A DNA stretch of 64,000 nt, from positions 62,001-126,000 of the forward strand of contig NZ_QNUL01000002.1 of assembly GCF_003383615.1 (NCBI RefSeq), written 5' to 3'. How positions within the stretch are numbered: the stretch's first letter is position 1; every line of letters begins with the position of its first letter. The notes beneath the pieces were generated by a model. It saw nothing but the letters and a program-made list of their open reading frames with translations, was not told the DNA's origin and searched no databases. Source of the DNA: Dyadobacter luteus (GTDB lineage Bacteria > Bacteroidota > Bacteroidia > Cytophagales > Spirosomataceae). Of the stretch, positions 56,873 to 64,000 are shown piece after piece. The translations under genes were made by a program, and so were the position numbers.

Positions 56873-57004
56873 TTCACACAAAATTAAGAGAATTTAGTGT
56901 GCGGTTTTATTAGACAATCTCAGTATACCAGATGCAGACGGTAGATGATCAAAACTCCATAACCCTATGGAGCGTTACATTGATTCACCTAAAATCACTG
57001 TAAT

Positions 57005-57322
57005 ATGGAAAATCCATTTGAAATACTGGAGAACAAGCTGTCGGAGCTCAAAGAACTTATTTGCCAAATAAAAGATCCCCAAACAGAGCACATTCCAGGA
57101 GTTGATTTGGATGCTTACATCTCTCTTCAAAAAGTTGCTGAGTTGTATTCGATATCCCCTAAAACACTTGTTGTTCACAAAAATGAGATACAGCATGTCA
57201 AGCGGTTCGGCCAGATTTTCTTTCTGAAGAAGAGCCTGAGTGATTACATGGAAGGTGGGCGTCCGGTTATTGAAATGAAGAAAGTAATGCGCACCAAGAG
57301 AGGTAGAGCAGCTACCGTTTGA
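57005..57322 (+). CDS. Excisionase-like small HTH protein (copy 2)
   Basis: 105 aa, paralog of the protein at 55270 (MENPFEILENKLSELKELICQIK, then EHIPGVDLDAYISLQKVAELYSISPKTLVVHKNEIQHVKRFGQIFFLKKSLSDYMEGGRPVIEMKKVM). It ends with a basic tail RTKRGRAATV that copy 1 lacks. The HTH spans about 38-60. A perfect 7-bp hairpin CTCCATA-ACCC-TATGGAG (56955-56972) lies 33 bp upstream. Probable accessory factor for the island integrase; it could equally regulate cargo. Confidence 0.7.
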   Translation: MENPFEILENKLSELKELICQIKDPQTEHIPGVDLDAYISLQKVAELYSISPKTLVVHKNEIQHVKRFGQIFFLKKSLSDYMEGGRPVIEMKKVMRTKRGRAATV

Positions 57323-57339
57323 TAAATTTAGTTTGCTAT

Positions 57340-57378
57340 GAGGGTTGATATTCGTAGAATTGACGGAAGTCAACCCTC
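57340..57378 (+). other. Hairpin in the leader of the island lipoprotein
   Basis: Perfect 9-bp arms GAGGGTTGA (57340-57348) and TCAACCCTC (57370-57378), 21-nt loop, ending 6 bp before the ATG at 57385. With no T run it looks more like a leader structure masking the ribosome site than a terminator. Confidence 0.4.
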
Positions 57379-57384
57379 TGTTAC

Positions 57385-57753
57385 ATGAAGAAAGTTTTAT
57401 TTACTATCATTTCTGTTTCCATTCTGCAAAGCTGCGTTACCATCGGTACGGTTCGCATAAAAGGCAAGTATCAAGAAGGCCCTGTTCGTATGGAGGTGGC
57501 TAAGCCTTACGGCGAAACATGGAACAAGGTCATAGACTTCATTTCGGATATTGGTATGAACGTTAAAATGGTCGACAAGGCAAGCGGATTGGTGATTTCA
57601 GATCCAACCTCATTCTTCGGACACACGTCTATTGAAGATAAAGACGGGAAGATACTTAACCCGAAAGCTCAGATTGTCACATCTCGGACAAATGACCCCA
57701 ACGTAAAAAATCTGATAAGGTCCGCCACTGCATCTTACAAGAGTGAGACCTAA
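57385..57753 (+). CDS. Small island-encoded lipoprotein of unknown function
   Basis: 122 aa with a lipobox SILQSCVTIG (Cys about residue 17). The mature part has RMEVAKPYGETWNKVIDFISDIGMNVKMVDKASGLVIS, a pattern (ExxWxxxxxxLxxxGxxVxxxDxxxGxI) shared with several bacterial periplasmic/outer membrane lipoprotein domains, but no confident family name. It begins 62 bp after the second HTH gene. Its TAA stop is in the left arm of the following terminator. Confidence 0.6.
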   Translation: MKKVLFTIISVSILQSCVTIGTVRIKGKYQEGPVRMEVAKPYGETWNKVIDFISDIGMNVKMVDKASGLVISDPTSFFGHTSIEDKDGKILNPKAQIVTSRTNDPNVKNLIRSATASYKSET

Positions 57754-57794
57754 ATAAAAGAGCGACTCAAACGGGTCGCCCTTTTATTTAGGTC
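57747..57794. terminator. Bidirectional terminator, 22-bp stem
   Basis: Arms 57747-57768 and 57773-57794 with a 4-nt loop; one mismatch in the plus sense (a G-U wobble in the minus sense). Lies between the convergent lipoprotein and beta-helix genes and contains the lipoprotein stop codon. Confidence 0.8.
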
Positions 57795-57802
57795 AGGAAA
57801 CA

Positions 57803-59995
57803 TTATGGCTCCACAACCCATGGGCCAATCATCTCCTTGATAAACCAACTATCCGCACTTTTCTTACTCAGTGTTATTCTGCTACCAACGGTGGAACTTG
57901 AAACCTTTTTTCCGACTGTTGGAGAAAGAGGAAGTATGCTATCAGTGGCATCCGGAATGATAGTAATCTTGTTTGCGCTGGTAACCTCCACAGTGACATC
58001 TGGAAATCCTGTCCAGGCCTTAAATAAAGTCAAGTCCCGAGGCCCCAATGAAGTTTTGTTATGCCAGAACCTGGCGTAGTTATAAAAAGCCACAGTTCTG
58101 TTACCGGTGCCCATGTCAAAAATATTATGTTCGAAATTATCAATGATACTAATTTCACCAGTAGTGGTAAAATGTAAATCAGTTGGGATACCTTCCTGTT
58201 TTGCGTCTATGATTTGGACTGCTTTAATGAGCCCGCCGGCTTGGGTATCTTGGCAGGCTATACCTTTTTGTACTTGGCGAGTAGCTCTATTGTCAATTAT
58301 ATGTGGGTATACGAATTTTATATTACCAATGTATTGATCACCCGCTTCGTTATCTTCACGATAAACGCGCATGGCGCTACCGAGTATAGGAGAAGTATTA
58401 TTGATCGTATTAGAGTTGTAGGCTGTACACTGATTTAGTACAACCCGAGGAAATCCTATGCCGTAATTGTTAGCTACGAAACCGCTGTAAGTGTTGTTAG
58501 ACCATGTGGAGTTTTCAATAATAATTGATCCCTTTAAAACACCCTGGCCTTTGCTTACCAGTGCTCCATAAAAGCTACCCTGATCGTTATGTCCCGTAAC
58601 CAAAATATCAACAAAAGTGCCTGAGTTGGCTAAAGCGCCAAGAGCTAAGACCAATCCAGCGCCTTCATTATTGACTGTTTTTGCATTGATTATTCTTATC
58701 CCGGTTAAGACTTCGTCTGAGTAGTTTGGCTCAATGTCAATTCCGGCTCCTGGAGCAGTCCCTTTCGTATTGCTAAAAATACAATTGTCAATTGTGATAT
58801 TTTTTCCCGAGATGATAGAAAGGCCCTGTCTTCTGTTATTATCGGCACTACAATTAATCAACGTTATGTTCTCGCTGTATTTTTGGCTGCCGGATCCTAT
58901 GTAAAATCCGTCTCCTCCCCCATCATTGGCCGCTATTCCTTCTATATGAATATTTGAGGCTCCTTGCATTAAAAACATATGCCTTTGCTCTCCTGAGGTA
59001 TAATTCGCCTTTATGTCGCTGAAAATGACGTTTTTACCAATAATGGTAATATTTCTCTTATCATACATCATCACCATAAACTCGCCGTTAACTCTGTTGC
59101 CCATACCATGTACTTTAACATTATCAGCAAAGATCAATTTCTTATTCGATGGAATTACAATCTTTTTGATCCTGTATGGAACATTACCGACTGTTGGTGG
59201 GAAATAGAAGCTAGATGCTGAACTAAGAAGCATTCTATCCCATTTAACATGTTCGTCGGTTACCCCGTCTCCGACGATACCAAACCACCTAACATCTGCA
59301 GGACCTACGTAGTCACGTACATATCTTTTGGTGCCATTTCGTAGCACGAGTGAAGAGTCATCAGCACTACTCAAATTGGATGGGTCGTACTTAAAAAGTC
59401 CGCTTCTGGCGCCCTCGGATATGTAAACAGCTTTAGCGGTATCCGCCAATCCACTTCTTAGTTCCGCCATTGTCATATAAGGAACATACCCTGGCGTACC
59501 GGCTAGCATGATACGTGCAGTACGGTTGTCAGGTAATTCTTCACCTGAATTGACATTAAAATTTAACCGCCCGACCTCGATGAATGTGCTTTGGTTATCT
59601 GAGTTCTTATGGCTTCGTAATAGCTGAAATGTGCCATCCTGACCAGTCGACACGAACTTCCCCTTGATAGTATACGATGCAGAAGTTTTGCCCTTGGTTA
59701 GTTCAGTACCAATAAAATCCTGAAAGTCGCCCCCTGTCTGTACGAATCCTGACGGCATAACTACTTTTAATTTGAAGGAATTTGACCCTTCAAATACGAA
59801 TGCTGAACCAGGGGGAATGTTTAGATACTTTGCTGAGATCGTTATCTCAAACTCTTCATTCAATGACACCTGTGCGGCCTTGGTGCCAATTGAAAATCTG
59901 ATTGGGTCAATCTTGGGATTACCGAAAGACTGAAGGGTTGTCAACAGCAGCAACGCCAGATATAAAAGTGTGGGGGTAAAGTGTTTTTTGTACAT
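57803..59995 (-). CDS. Secreted right-handed parallel beta-helix protein
   Basis: 730 aa with a signal peptide (LLYLALLLLTTLQSFGNP). Residues about 20-150 are a beta-rich N-terminal domain (FSIGTKAAQVSLNEEFEITISAKYLNIP). From about 225 a pectate-lyase-type helix starts with DYVGPADVRWFGIVGDGVTDEHVKWDRML, then coil-by-coil I/V-rich strands (NITIIGKNVIFSDIKANY; NIHIEGIAANDGGGDGFYIGSG; NITLINCSADNNRRQGLSIISGKNITIDNC; GIRIINAKTVNNEGAGLVL). No T9SS tail. Such folds serve polysaccharide lyases, hydrolases or binding proteins; which cannot be told. Island cargo. Confidence 0.75.
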   Translation of the reverse strand: MYKKHFTPTLLYLALLLLTTLQSFGNPKIDPIRFSIGTKAAQVSLNEEFEITISAKYLNIPPGSAFVFEGSNSFKLKVVMPSGFVQTGGDFQDFIGTELTKGKTSASYTIKGKFVSTGQDGTFQLLRSHKNSDNQSTFIEVGRLNFNVNSGEELPDNRTARIMLAGTPGYVPYMTMAELRSGLADTAKAVYISEGARSGLFKYDPSNLSSADDSSLVLRNGTKRYVRDYVGPADVRWFGIVGDGVTDEHVKWDRMLLSSASSFYFPPTVGNVPYRIKKIVIPSNKKLIFADNVKVHGMGNRVNGEFMVMMYDKRNITIIGKNVIFSDIKANYTSGEQRHMFLMQGASNIHIEGIAANDGGGDGFYIGSGSQKYSENITLINCSADNNRRQGLSIISGKNITIDNCIFSNTKGTAPGAGIDIEPNYSDEVLTGIRIINAKTVNNEGAGLVLALGALANSGTFVDILVTGHNDQGSFYGALVSKGQGVLKGSIIIENSTWSNNTYSGFVANNYGIGFPRVVLNQCTAYNSNTINNTSPILGSAMRVYREDNEAGDQYIGNIKFVYPHIIDNRATRQVQKGIACQDTQAGGLIKAVQIIDAKQEGIPTDLHFTTTGEISIIDNFEHNIFDMGTGNRTVAFYNYARFWHNKTSLGPRDLTLFKAWTGFPDVTVEVTSANKITIIPDATDSILPLSPTVGKKVSSSTVGSRITLSKKSADSWFIKEMIGPWVVEP

Positions 59996-60194
59996 GATTG
60001 TTGAGAGTTTGATTAACGTTAGTAATATACTAATTACTTATCGGTTACTTAAATTTTCAACAGTTAATATTCCAAATAGTTGTACAAAAAGTTCTCGTAT
60101 CTGCTTGTTATACATGTAATACCAGAACAGGGTCAATGGTATGGACCCTGAGAGGATTCTTCGCTGCATCAGGCATGCCTGAGAGTTGATAAAA

Positions 60195-60223
60195 AACAAG
60201 GAGACTCCAATGGTCTCCCTGTT
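60195..60223 (-). terminator. Terminator of the T9SS Ig-like gene
   Basis: Arms 60195-60205 and 60213-60223 with one mismatch and a 7-nt loop; on the minus strand it is followed by T6, 30 bp after the stop of the gene at 60255. Confidence 0.65.
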
Positions 60224-60254
60224 GATCCATACATTTAAAAATGCTATTAATTAC

Positions 60255-61418
60255 TTATTCTAAGGCTATCTGAGATTTATTTACCCCGTCTTCTGTAGTT
60301 ACATGTATGAAATACTTTCCTCTCGGTAAGGTTTTCACATCCACTGACTGCTTATTAGACTTATCTAGATTTTTTGAACTTTCTCTAATCGATTTTACCA
60401 ACTTACCAGCGCTATTGTAGATCTCTGTACGTTTTATTTGTCTGGTAGACTCAACAATGAGATAGTCATTTACAGGATTTGGAAATACCCGCATGGTAAT
60501 AACTCCGCCACCGCAGTCAGACAATGTTCTAAATACAGTCGCAGATCCTGGCGAAGTGCCGCATGAATTGGAGACGCTGAGGGTAATGCTAGCTGTTTGT
60601 CCCTGAACTCCCGAAAATGAAAACGATGCGTTTTTTCCTAAATCTGAAACTAGGTAACTATTTACTCCACTCCAAGAATAGTTTACCATATCGTACAGTG
60701 AAGCATAGTCCGGATGGCTATTTGCCTGCAACCAGACAGTTTGTCCATTACATATTTCTTCAGGCCATTCCCCTCCATTGTAGAGAATTCCCCCTATTAT
60801 CGGAGTTCCTGCAATTATTTTTTTTGTTTTCTCAAAATAACCGCACCCATTACTGGTACTTATGGTTGCTTTGACGAAGGTGTTTCTGCTTACACCACCA
60901 TGAGTTAGATTAACCGAACTACCTGTGGAAGATCCGCTAATTGACAAACCATCCCCCACACTCCAACTTACCGATCCTATGGCATTTTGTAGGGAGAAGC
61001 TTTTGCTTGAACCAGAACAGACATCCGATTCTCCCAAAATCTGACCAGGAACAGGTCTGACAATATTTACATAAGGTGAGGCAATATTACCGGACATGCT
61101 ACTATACATATGAATTTTAAGTACTCCTCCAGAAACTAAATCCGTACCTATAGAATAATATGGGGAGTAATTGGGGATATCGTCACTTATTGTCCAATTA
61201 CTTGGTAGAGAATTCCAATCCCCATTACGCCAAAGATCGTAGTACAATCCACCGCGGACTCCTTTAACAACTAAAGTTCCAACATCGCATGGAAGGGTTA
61301 CTGTACTGCCTGAATTATACAAGACGCCATTGATTTCTACCTTGTCCTGAGCGCTAATTTTGTCTGTTAGCAGAAAGATAGAAACTAAAAAAAATACAAT
61401 TGAAGATGTACGAACCAT
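60255..61418 (-). CDS. Secreted Ig/PKD-like protein with T9SS type A sorting domain
   Basis: 387 aa with a signal peptide (SIVFFLVSIFLLTDKISAQ). The mature part has paired Cys and PKD-like repeats (SDVCSGSSKSFSLQNAIGSVSWSVGDG; EEICNGQTVWLQANSHPDYASLYDMVNYSWSGV; QTASITLSVSNSCGTSPG), typical of adhesin-like surface proteins of this phylum. The C-terminus FPNPVNDYLIVESTRQIKRTEIYNSAGKLVKSI is a T9SS type A tail. No enzymatic motif. Last gene of the island before the non-coding right end. Confidence 0.75.
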   Translation of the reverse strand: MVRTSSIVFFLVSIFLLTDKISAQDKVEINGVLYNSGSTVTLPCDVGTLVVKGVRGGLYYDLWRNGDWNSLPSNWTISDDIPNYSPYYSIGTDLVSGGVLKIHMYSSMSGNIASPYVNIVRPVPGQILGESDVCSGSSKSFSLQNAIGSVSWSVGDGLSISGSSTGSSVNLTHGGVSRNTFVKATISTSNGCGYFEKTKKIIAGTPIIGGILYNGGEWPEEICNGQTVWLQANSHPDYASLYDMVNYSWSGVNSYLVSDLGKNASFSFSGVQGQTASITLSVSNSCGTSPGSATVFRTLSDCGGGVITMRVFPNPVNDYLIVESTRQIKRTEIYNSAGKLVKSIRESSKNLDKSNKQSVDVKTLPRGKYFIHVTTEDGVNKSQIALE

Positions 61419-61675
61419 AGTTAGATAAATTTTAAATGGTTAAATTACAATGTGACTTAATTCACTACAAATTATAGAAATAAATCTACATTGCAACCCA
61501 AAAGAGTAAAATTAAGCATATGATGTTAAATCATAGGGGTGCGTAACCGCGGCAAATTGTCGACTACTTACCTCATTTAGCAACGAGCAATGATATTACT
61601 GGATTAAGGAGTAACTCCTGGTAGGATACGATTGATATTTTGCAAGAAAATGTTTCAGTATAGTTTCAGTAAAAT

Positions 61676-61748
61676 AAAAAACCACTTGCAAGTGGTTGAT
61701 AATCAACTCAAACAAGTGGTTTTATCGTGACCGCGACGGGAGTCGAAC
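61676..61748 (-). pseudogene. tRNA 3'-end fragment plus terminator (att-like remnant)
   Basis: On the minus strand GTTCGACTCCCGTCGCGGTC (61748-61729) reads as T-loop, 3' T-stem and acceptor end of a tRNA, but the 5' T-stem (expected ACGGG) is replaced by unrelated bases, so no complete tRNA exists. A terminator-like stem AACCACTTG / CAAGTGGTT with T6 follows (61723-61676). This is what an integration into a tRNA 3' end leaves behind. Confidence 0.55.
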
Positions 61749-61924
61749 ATATGTTTTGGGGTATGGAATGTAAAGTTAATGGCGTAGAAGATATTACATT
61801 CTATGACTCCTTTGTCTTGTGATCGGTATTGTGAGCCTGTTCTTTCTTGTAGAGTATACGAACTCTGCCACCAACAAAGTGATGCTTATTAACGAAAGCA
61901 AAGAGAGATAAATGTGTACTAATA

Positions 61925-61945
61925 TGTTTATGCAATGTGTATGCA
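61925..61945 (+). repeat. 21-bp putative integrase arm site, right
   Basis: Matches 49311-49331 at 20 of 21 positions, same orientation, 58 bp inside the right att repeat. The 15-bp core TGCAATGTGTATGCA is identical. Confidence 0.45.
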
Positions 61946-62003
61946 GGTAGTTATTCTTTTGTAGGTAATTGTTTGATATGCAGATAATTACTTATCTTTT
62001 GGC

Positions 62004-62057
62004 ACAATCCAATCCAGATAATTCATAAAGGTTTAGCGCGATGCAAAAGGGCGTTTT
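62004..62057. repeat. Right att direct repeat (54 bp)
   Basis: Identical to 49193-49246. Here the symporter start codon is present but its coding sequence stops after 23 bases, confirming it is a duplicated target and not the working gene. Confidence 0.85.
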
Positions 62058-62073
62058 GGTGGTTTTAGGGCTA

Positions 62074-62430
62074 TTTTTATGCAGTGTGTACTTCCTGATC
62101 TGTTTAACTGAAATCCGGTTACATCTACCAGATTTTAGGGCTTAACAGGATTTGGGTAATGTTAAAATGATCATTCCCGGATTCCGATGTATTACACTGA
62201 GCATCGTAAAAGTAGGAAAGTAAAGACGAACTTCTGTGTCTCAAATGATGATTTAACAAACAAACCCGTTCCATATATGGCTCACTATATTCTATAATAA
62301 AACTGCCGGTTACCACATCTCAATTCAAAATTGGCTGGATAAACTGCTTGTATTTGCGTATAGGAGTGAATCGGTTTTAATTGGAACGCTGGTATTCGTT
62401 AGAGCGTATATAAAAACTTGCCTTTCTGAT
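62074..62430 (+). pseudogene. Decayed integrase N-terminus of a second related element
   Basis: 62189-62280 is clearly homologous to 49411-49504 of the intact integrase and still reads YYTEHRKSRKVKTNFCVSND before a stop at 62295-62297. 62383-62430 matches 49643-49690 (GGAACG to CTTTCTGA). A diverged version of the 21-bp arm repeat is at 62074-62090. Order and orientation relative to the att repeat mirror the left end of the island, so this is the stump of another element in the same site. Confidence 0.75.
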
Positions 62431-62627
62431 CTTACGCAGCATAGTCATTGGCAGAAACAACAGAGGAGCCACATTTTGGCCTGGAAAGAAATCGATCCTT
62501 ATTATCGCAACTAAAGAAATCCAAAATAATTCAGGTTTAGAACCAACCACCATGCAACTTTTTCTTCCGTTTATGAATCCATAGGTCAGTAAACCAGCAT
62601 ATATTCAAATCGCAACAAAACTTTATA
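62431..62627. other. Unrecognised spacer before the serine hydrolase gene
   Basis: About 197 bp. No homology to the integrase continues here and no promoter with both boxes was found. It probably contains the right boundary of the decayed element and the serine hydrolase promoter. Confidence 0.3.
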
Positions 62628-64000
62628 ATGAAGCTGCCTAAACTTTTTCTCTGCCTCATCCTCTTAATCATTACGGTGCCTGTAAAAGCACAGGTTCTGC
62701 CGGATTCTCTCAACCAAAAGATTGAGAATATTTTTAAAACTTATAACAGGACTAACGGTCCCGGGTGCGCTGTGTCTGTCATCAGAAATGATTCAGTCGT
62801 ATTCAGCAAAGGCTTTGGAATGGCCAGTCTTGAATACGATGTGCCTGTCAGGCCGTCTACTGTGTTCGATATTGCTTCTGTCTCAAAGCAGTTTACAGGG
62901 TATGCTATTTCGAGATTGATTCAGGATGGTAAAATTGCAGGAAAGGATGATATACGTAAATATCTCCCTGATGTGCCTTTTTTTGGAAAAACAATTACTA
63001 TTGATCACCTGCTGCAACACACCAGCGGTTTGAGAGACTGGCCGGAAGCACTGGTATTGGCTGGATGGCGCTGGGACGAGGTTTTTTCATTCAATGACAT
63101 TATGCGTATGGTAAAGGCGCAAAAAGAACTAGACTTCGAGCCTGGTACTAAATACTCTTATTCCAATACAGGTTATAATATGCTGGCCGCGGTGGTTGAA
63201 AAAGTGAGTGGCGTTTCGTTTAGTGCATGGACTGCCGAAAACATATTCAAACCGCTTGGGATGAATTCATCCGGATTTCAGGATGATTACACTGTTGTAA
63301 TTAAAAATCTTGCTCATTCCTATGAACCGACAAGTACAGGTTTCGGAAATATTCCCGGCGCATTAACTGCATATGGTTCCAGTTCCTTATTTTCAACTGT
63401 TGAGGATCTGAGTAAGTGGGTCATTAATTTTGACAAGCAGATTGAACTAAAAAATCCGGTTTACCTGAATATGTTGACAGAGGGCAAACTGAGCGATAAT
63501 AAAAGTGTTCCTTATAATTATGGGTTAGAGACAAGCACCGACAGGGGTATCCAAAACGTTTCGCATACAGGTGGTTGGGCTGGCTACAGAACTATCATCT
63601 CCAATTACCCTTGGGAGTCTTTGTCAGTTATCATTCTGAGTAATTCAGCTGATTTCAACCCCAGTCAATCTGCATCTGAAGTTGCAGATCTTTTTCTCAG
63701 TAGTAAATGGAAAAAGGTATCATCGGTAACAAATCCAGTTAAGGATTTACAGACAGTGGTTCTGGATTCGGTTCTTGCCAAACAATATGTTGGCTCCTAC
63801 CTACTCAGGGCTGGGAAATTAATTACCATCACTTACGAGGATGGAAAGCTGATGACACAGGCAACCCGTGAACCCAAATTTCCGGGTGAAGCGAAATCAG
63901 ATTCTACGATATGGATTGAAGCTTATGGAGCTCCCATGACTTTTGTAAAAGATAAAAGCGGAAAAGTAACCATGATCAGGTACCGGAATATAGATGTTAA
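62628..64000 (+). CDS. Serine hydrolase, class C beta-lactamase/DD-peptidase-like (partial, runs off the window)
   Basis: At least 457 codons, open from the ATG at 62628 to the window end. Signal peptide MKLPKLFLCLILLIITVPVKA. The beta-lactamase fold has its nucleophile in the SxxK motif S84-V-S-K87, followed by LLQHTSGLRDW, the YxN motif in YSYSNTGYNMLA and HTGGWAGYR in place of KTG. A C-terminal DUF3471/lipocalin-like extension begins near VLDSVLAKQYVGSYLLRAG. These proteins are esterases, peptidases or beta-lactam-tolerant relatives; beta-lactamase activity cannot be assumed. Confidence 0.88.
   Translation, partial: MKLPKLFLCLILLIITVPVKAQVLPDSLNQKIENIFKTYNRTNGPGCAVSVIRNDSVVFSKGFGMASLEYDVPVRPSTVFDIASVSKQFTGYAISRLIQDGKIAGKDDIRKYLPDVPFFGKTITIDHLLQHTSGLRDWPEALVLAGWRWDEVFSFNDIMRMVKAQKELDFEPGTKYSYSNTGYNMLAAVVEKVSGVSFSAWTAENIFKPLGMNSSGFQDDYTVVIKNLAHSYEPTSTGFGNIPGALTAYGSSSLFSTVEDLSKWVINFDKQIELKNPVYLNMLTEGKLSDNKSVPYNYGLETSTDRGIQNVSHTGGWAGYRTIISNYPWESLSVIILSNSADFNPSQSASEVADLFLSSKWKKVSSVTNPVKDLQTVVLDSVLAKQYVGSYLLRAGKLITITYEDGKLMTQATREPKFPGEAKSDSTIWIEAYGAPMTFVKDKSGKVTMIRYRNIDV

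Larger units (their letters stand above)
55600..56916 (-). mobile_element. IS3-family insertion sequence
   Basis: About 1317 bp between TGTCTAA (55600-55606) and TTAGACA (56910-56916), which form a short terminal inverted repeat with the TG...CA ends usual for IS3. Both orfA and orfB are present on the minus strand. No matching target duplication is visible (flanks GTTAAT and ATCTCA), so exact ends are uncertain. It lies between the two HTH paralogs. Confidence 0.7.
61419..62003. other. Non-coding right end of the island
   Basis: 585 bp with no supported gene. Holds a tRNA 3'-end fragment with terminator (61676-61748) and a 21-bp repeat shared with the integrase leader (61925-61945). The rest is unrecognised and may include the decayed remains of earlier inserts. 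Confidence 0.6.
49193..62057. mobile_element. 12.8-kb integrative island bounded by 54-bp direct repeats
   Basis: Identical 54-bp sequences at 49193-49246 and 62004-62057 bracket a tyrosine integrase adjacent to the left copy, excisionase-like genes, an IS3 element and secreted-protein cargo. Visibly more AT-rich than the flanking operons. The layout att-int-cargo-att is that of an integrative element or satellite island; no conjugation, replication or phage structural genes are present, so mobility would depend on others. The att core covers the 5' end of the symporter gene. Confidence 0.8.

Noticed and set aside
55594-56922. Target-site duplication of the IS3 element
   Set aside because: The flanks GTTAAT and ATCTCA share no 3-4 bp duplication at the assigned ends.
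61727-61800. Complete tRNA gene on the minus strand
   Set aside because: Only the T-loop to acceptor 3' part is recognisable; the 5' T-stem strand and the anticodon and D arms are missing.
49193-62057. Integrative conjugative element or prophage
   Set aside because: No relaxase, mating-pair, replication, capsid or terminase genes are present between the repeats.
62722-62919. 65-aa plus-strand open frame near the right edge
   Set aside because: Out-of-frame shadow of the serine hydrolase gene that starts at 62628.
1-64000. CRISPR array
   Set aside because: No series of short, regularly spaced direct repeats was seen and no cas genes are present.

Overview
The window looks like a Bacteroidota chromosome, most likely Cytophagales and close to Dyadobacter or its relatives (inferred from gene content and style, not from a database search). 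Signs are the SusC/SusD pair with an ECF sigma factor and FecR-type anti-sigma factor, T9SS C-terminal sorting tails, DUF4907/Kelch/DUF4270 proteins, lipoproteins with SC-type lipoboxes, and promoters of the Bacteroidota form (TTTG, about 19-20 nt, TAnnTTTG) instead of -35/-10 boxes. No rRNA, complete tRNA or CRISPR array was seen.

Layout. 1-80 is the 5' end of a minus-strand gene leaving the window. 524-9972 holds a hybrid histidine kinase, a DUF3800-like protein, a dioxygenase/esterase pair resembling Bacillus MhqO/MhqD, a Crp/Fnr regulator, a DUF2958 protein, a TspO-like membrane protein and an S41 peptidase. 10332-23622 is a nutrient-uptake locus: ECF sigma, FecR anti-sigma, STN-containing SusC, SusD, a small lipoprotein and two overlapping, paralogous secreted M14 carboxypeptidases, which suggests peptide capture and trimming. 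23675-30007 holds a YyaL-type thioredoxin protein, a T9SS-secreted protein of unknown function, a lipoprotein, an Atg22-like MFS transporter and an orphan receiver. 30117-35110 is the minus-strand rimP-nusA-infB operon. 35276-39790 holds a membrane-anchored EEP-family phosphatase/nuclease and a divergent DUF4907-Kelch / DUF4270 locus. 39848-47350 holds a bestrophin and a tetR-OMF-MFP-RND efflux operon whose operator overlaps its promoter. 47512-49215 is a sodium:solute symporter.

The most interesting part is 49193-62057. A perfect 54-bp direct repeat (49193-49246 and 62004-62057) brackets a 12.8-kb integrative island. It carries a tyrosine integrase just inside its left end, a very large GH29-like multi-module T9SS enzyme, two excisionase-like HTH paralogs separated by an IS3-family element, a small lipoprotein, a parallel beta-helix protein and a T9SS protein. 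The repeat contains the start codon and first coding bases of the symporter, so the island sits in that gene's 5' end and has pushed its natural upstream region 12.8 kb away. Just right of the second repeat is a decayed copy of the same integrase (62189-62430), implying the site was used at least twice. A tRNA 3'-end fragment with its terminator lies inside the right end (61676-61748).

The window ends in a class C beta-lactamase-family serine hydrolase (62628 to beyond 64000), which is open to the window edge.
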